Source: Serinus canaria
Taxonomy: Eukaryota > Chordata > Aves > Passeriformes > Fringillidae
Direction of reading: 5' to 3'
Length of the DNA stretch: 64,000 nucleotides
NCBI RefSeq assembly: GCF_022539315.1
Contig: NC_066327.1
Coordinates: 2,065,001 to 2,129,000 of the forward strand
Positions 63,886 to 64,000 of the stretch are shown here, piece after piece (the first letter of the stretch is position 1; every line of letters begins with the position of its first letter). The position numbers were made by a program, and so were the translations under genes. Below the pieces are notes generated by a model. That model did not search any database. It saw nothing but the letters and a program-made list of their open reading frames with translations, and was not told the DNA's origin.

Positions 63886-64000
63886 AATGGCAGGAATAAA
63901 ACCAAGGCTCCCTGGGTGTCCCATCCTGGCTGTCCTCCACTCCATTCACCCCCAGGCATCCCCCAGAGCTCCAGCTCTGGGTCAGCTCGCCCTGATCCCA

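Overview
The window reads as nuclear DNA of a bird, most likely a songbird. Coding exons are conserved vertebrate proteins with GT/AG introns. The interspersed repeats are CR1-type LINE 3' ends and LTRs of types I recognise from songbird genomes. Many introns are only 70-100 bp, as is common on GC-rich avian microchromosomes. Gene content and order (ARAP3, FCHSD1, RELL2, HDAC3) match the human 5q31.3 block as I remember it; the species is inferred, not proven.

Layout. 323-17772 (+) is the 3' 30 exons of ARAP3, from upstream of the first PH domain to the stop codon; the SAM-coding 5' end lies outside. 18623-20651 (-) is a two-exon proteinase-activated-receptor-like GPCR, tail to tail with ARAP3. 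22370-27836 (+) is a complete 19-exon FCHSD1 (684 aa). 29117-38157 (-) is RELL2 (six coding exons, about 382 aa), tail to tail with FCHSD1. About 39.2-44.7 kb is intergenic, holding a partial duplicate of HDAC3 and two minisatellites. 44851-55657 (+) is a complete 15-exon HDAC3 (428 aa). 55.7-64 kb is the HDAC3 3' UTR followed by LTR/CR1-rich sequence, a cytosine-depleted tract and a GC-rich block that may be the next promoter.

The four named genes are not an operon-like pathway. ARAP3 (PI(3,4,5)P3-regulated Arf6/RhoA GAP) and FCHSD1 (F-BAR/SH3) both act on membrane and actin remodelling. RELL2 is a small RELT-like membrane protein. HDAC3 is the nuclear deacetylase of NCoR/SMRT complexes. The PAR-like receptor would couple extracellular proteolysis to G proteins.

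The best candidates for a second look are: (1) a 34-bp tandem repeat directly after the ARAP3 exon that codes the ArfGAP arginine, each unit ending in a copy of the exon end plus 5' splice site; (2) a roughly 370-bp near-identical copy of HDAC3 exon 12 and its flanks 13 kb upstream; (3) a 1055-bp solo LTR with a perfect 6-bp target duplication nested in an older LTR-like repeat; (4) a 420-bp tract almost without cytosine, possibly an edited retroelement; (5) the PAR-like receptor; (6) a perfect 20-bp-arm hairpin. I saw no evidence of a wholly new biological system.
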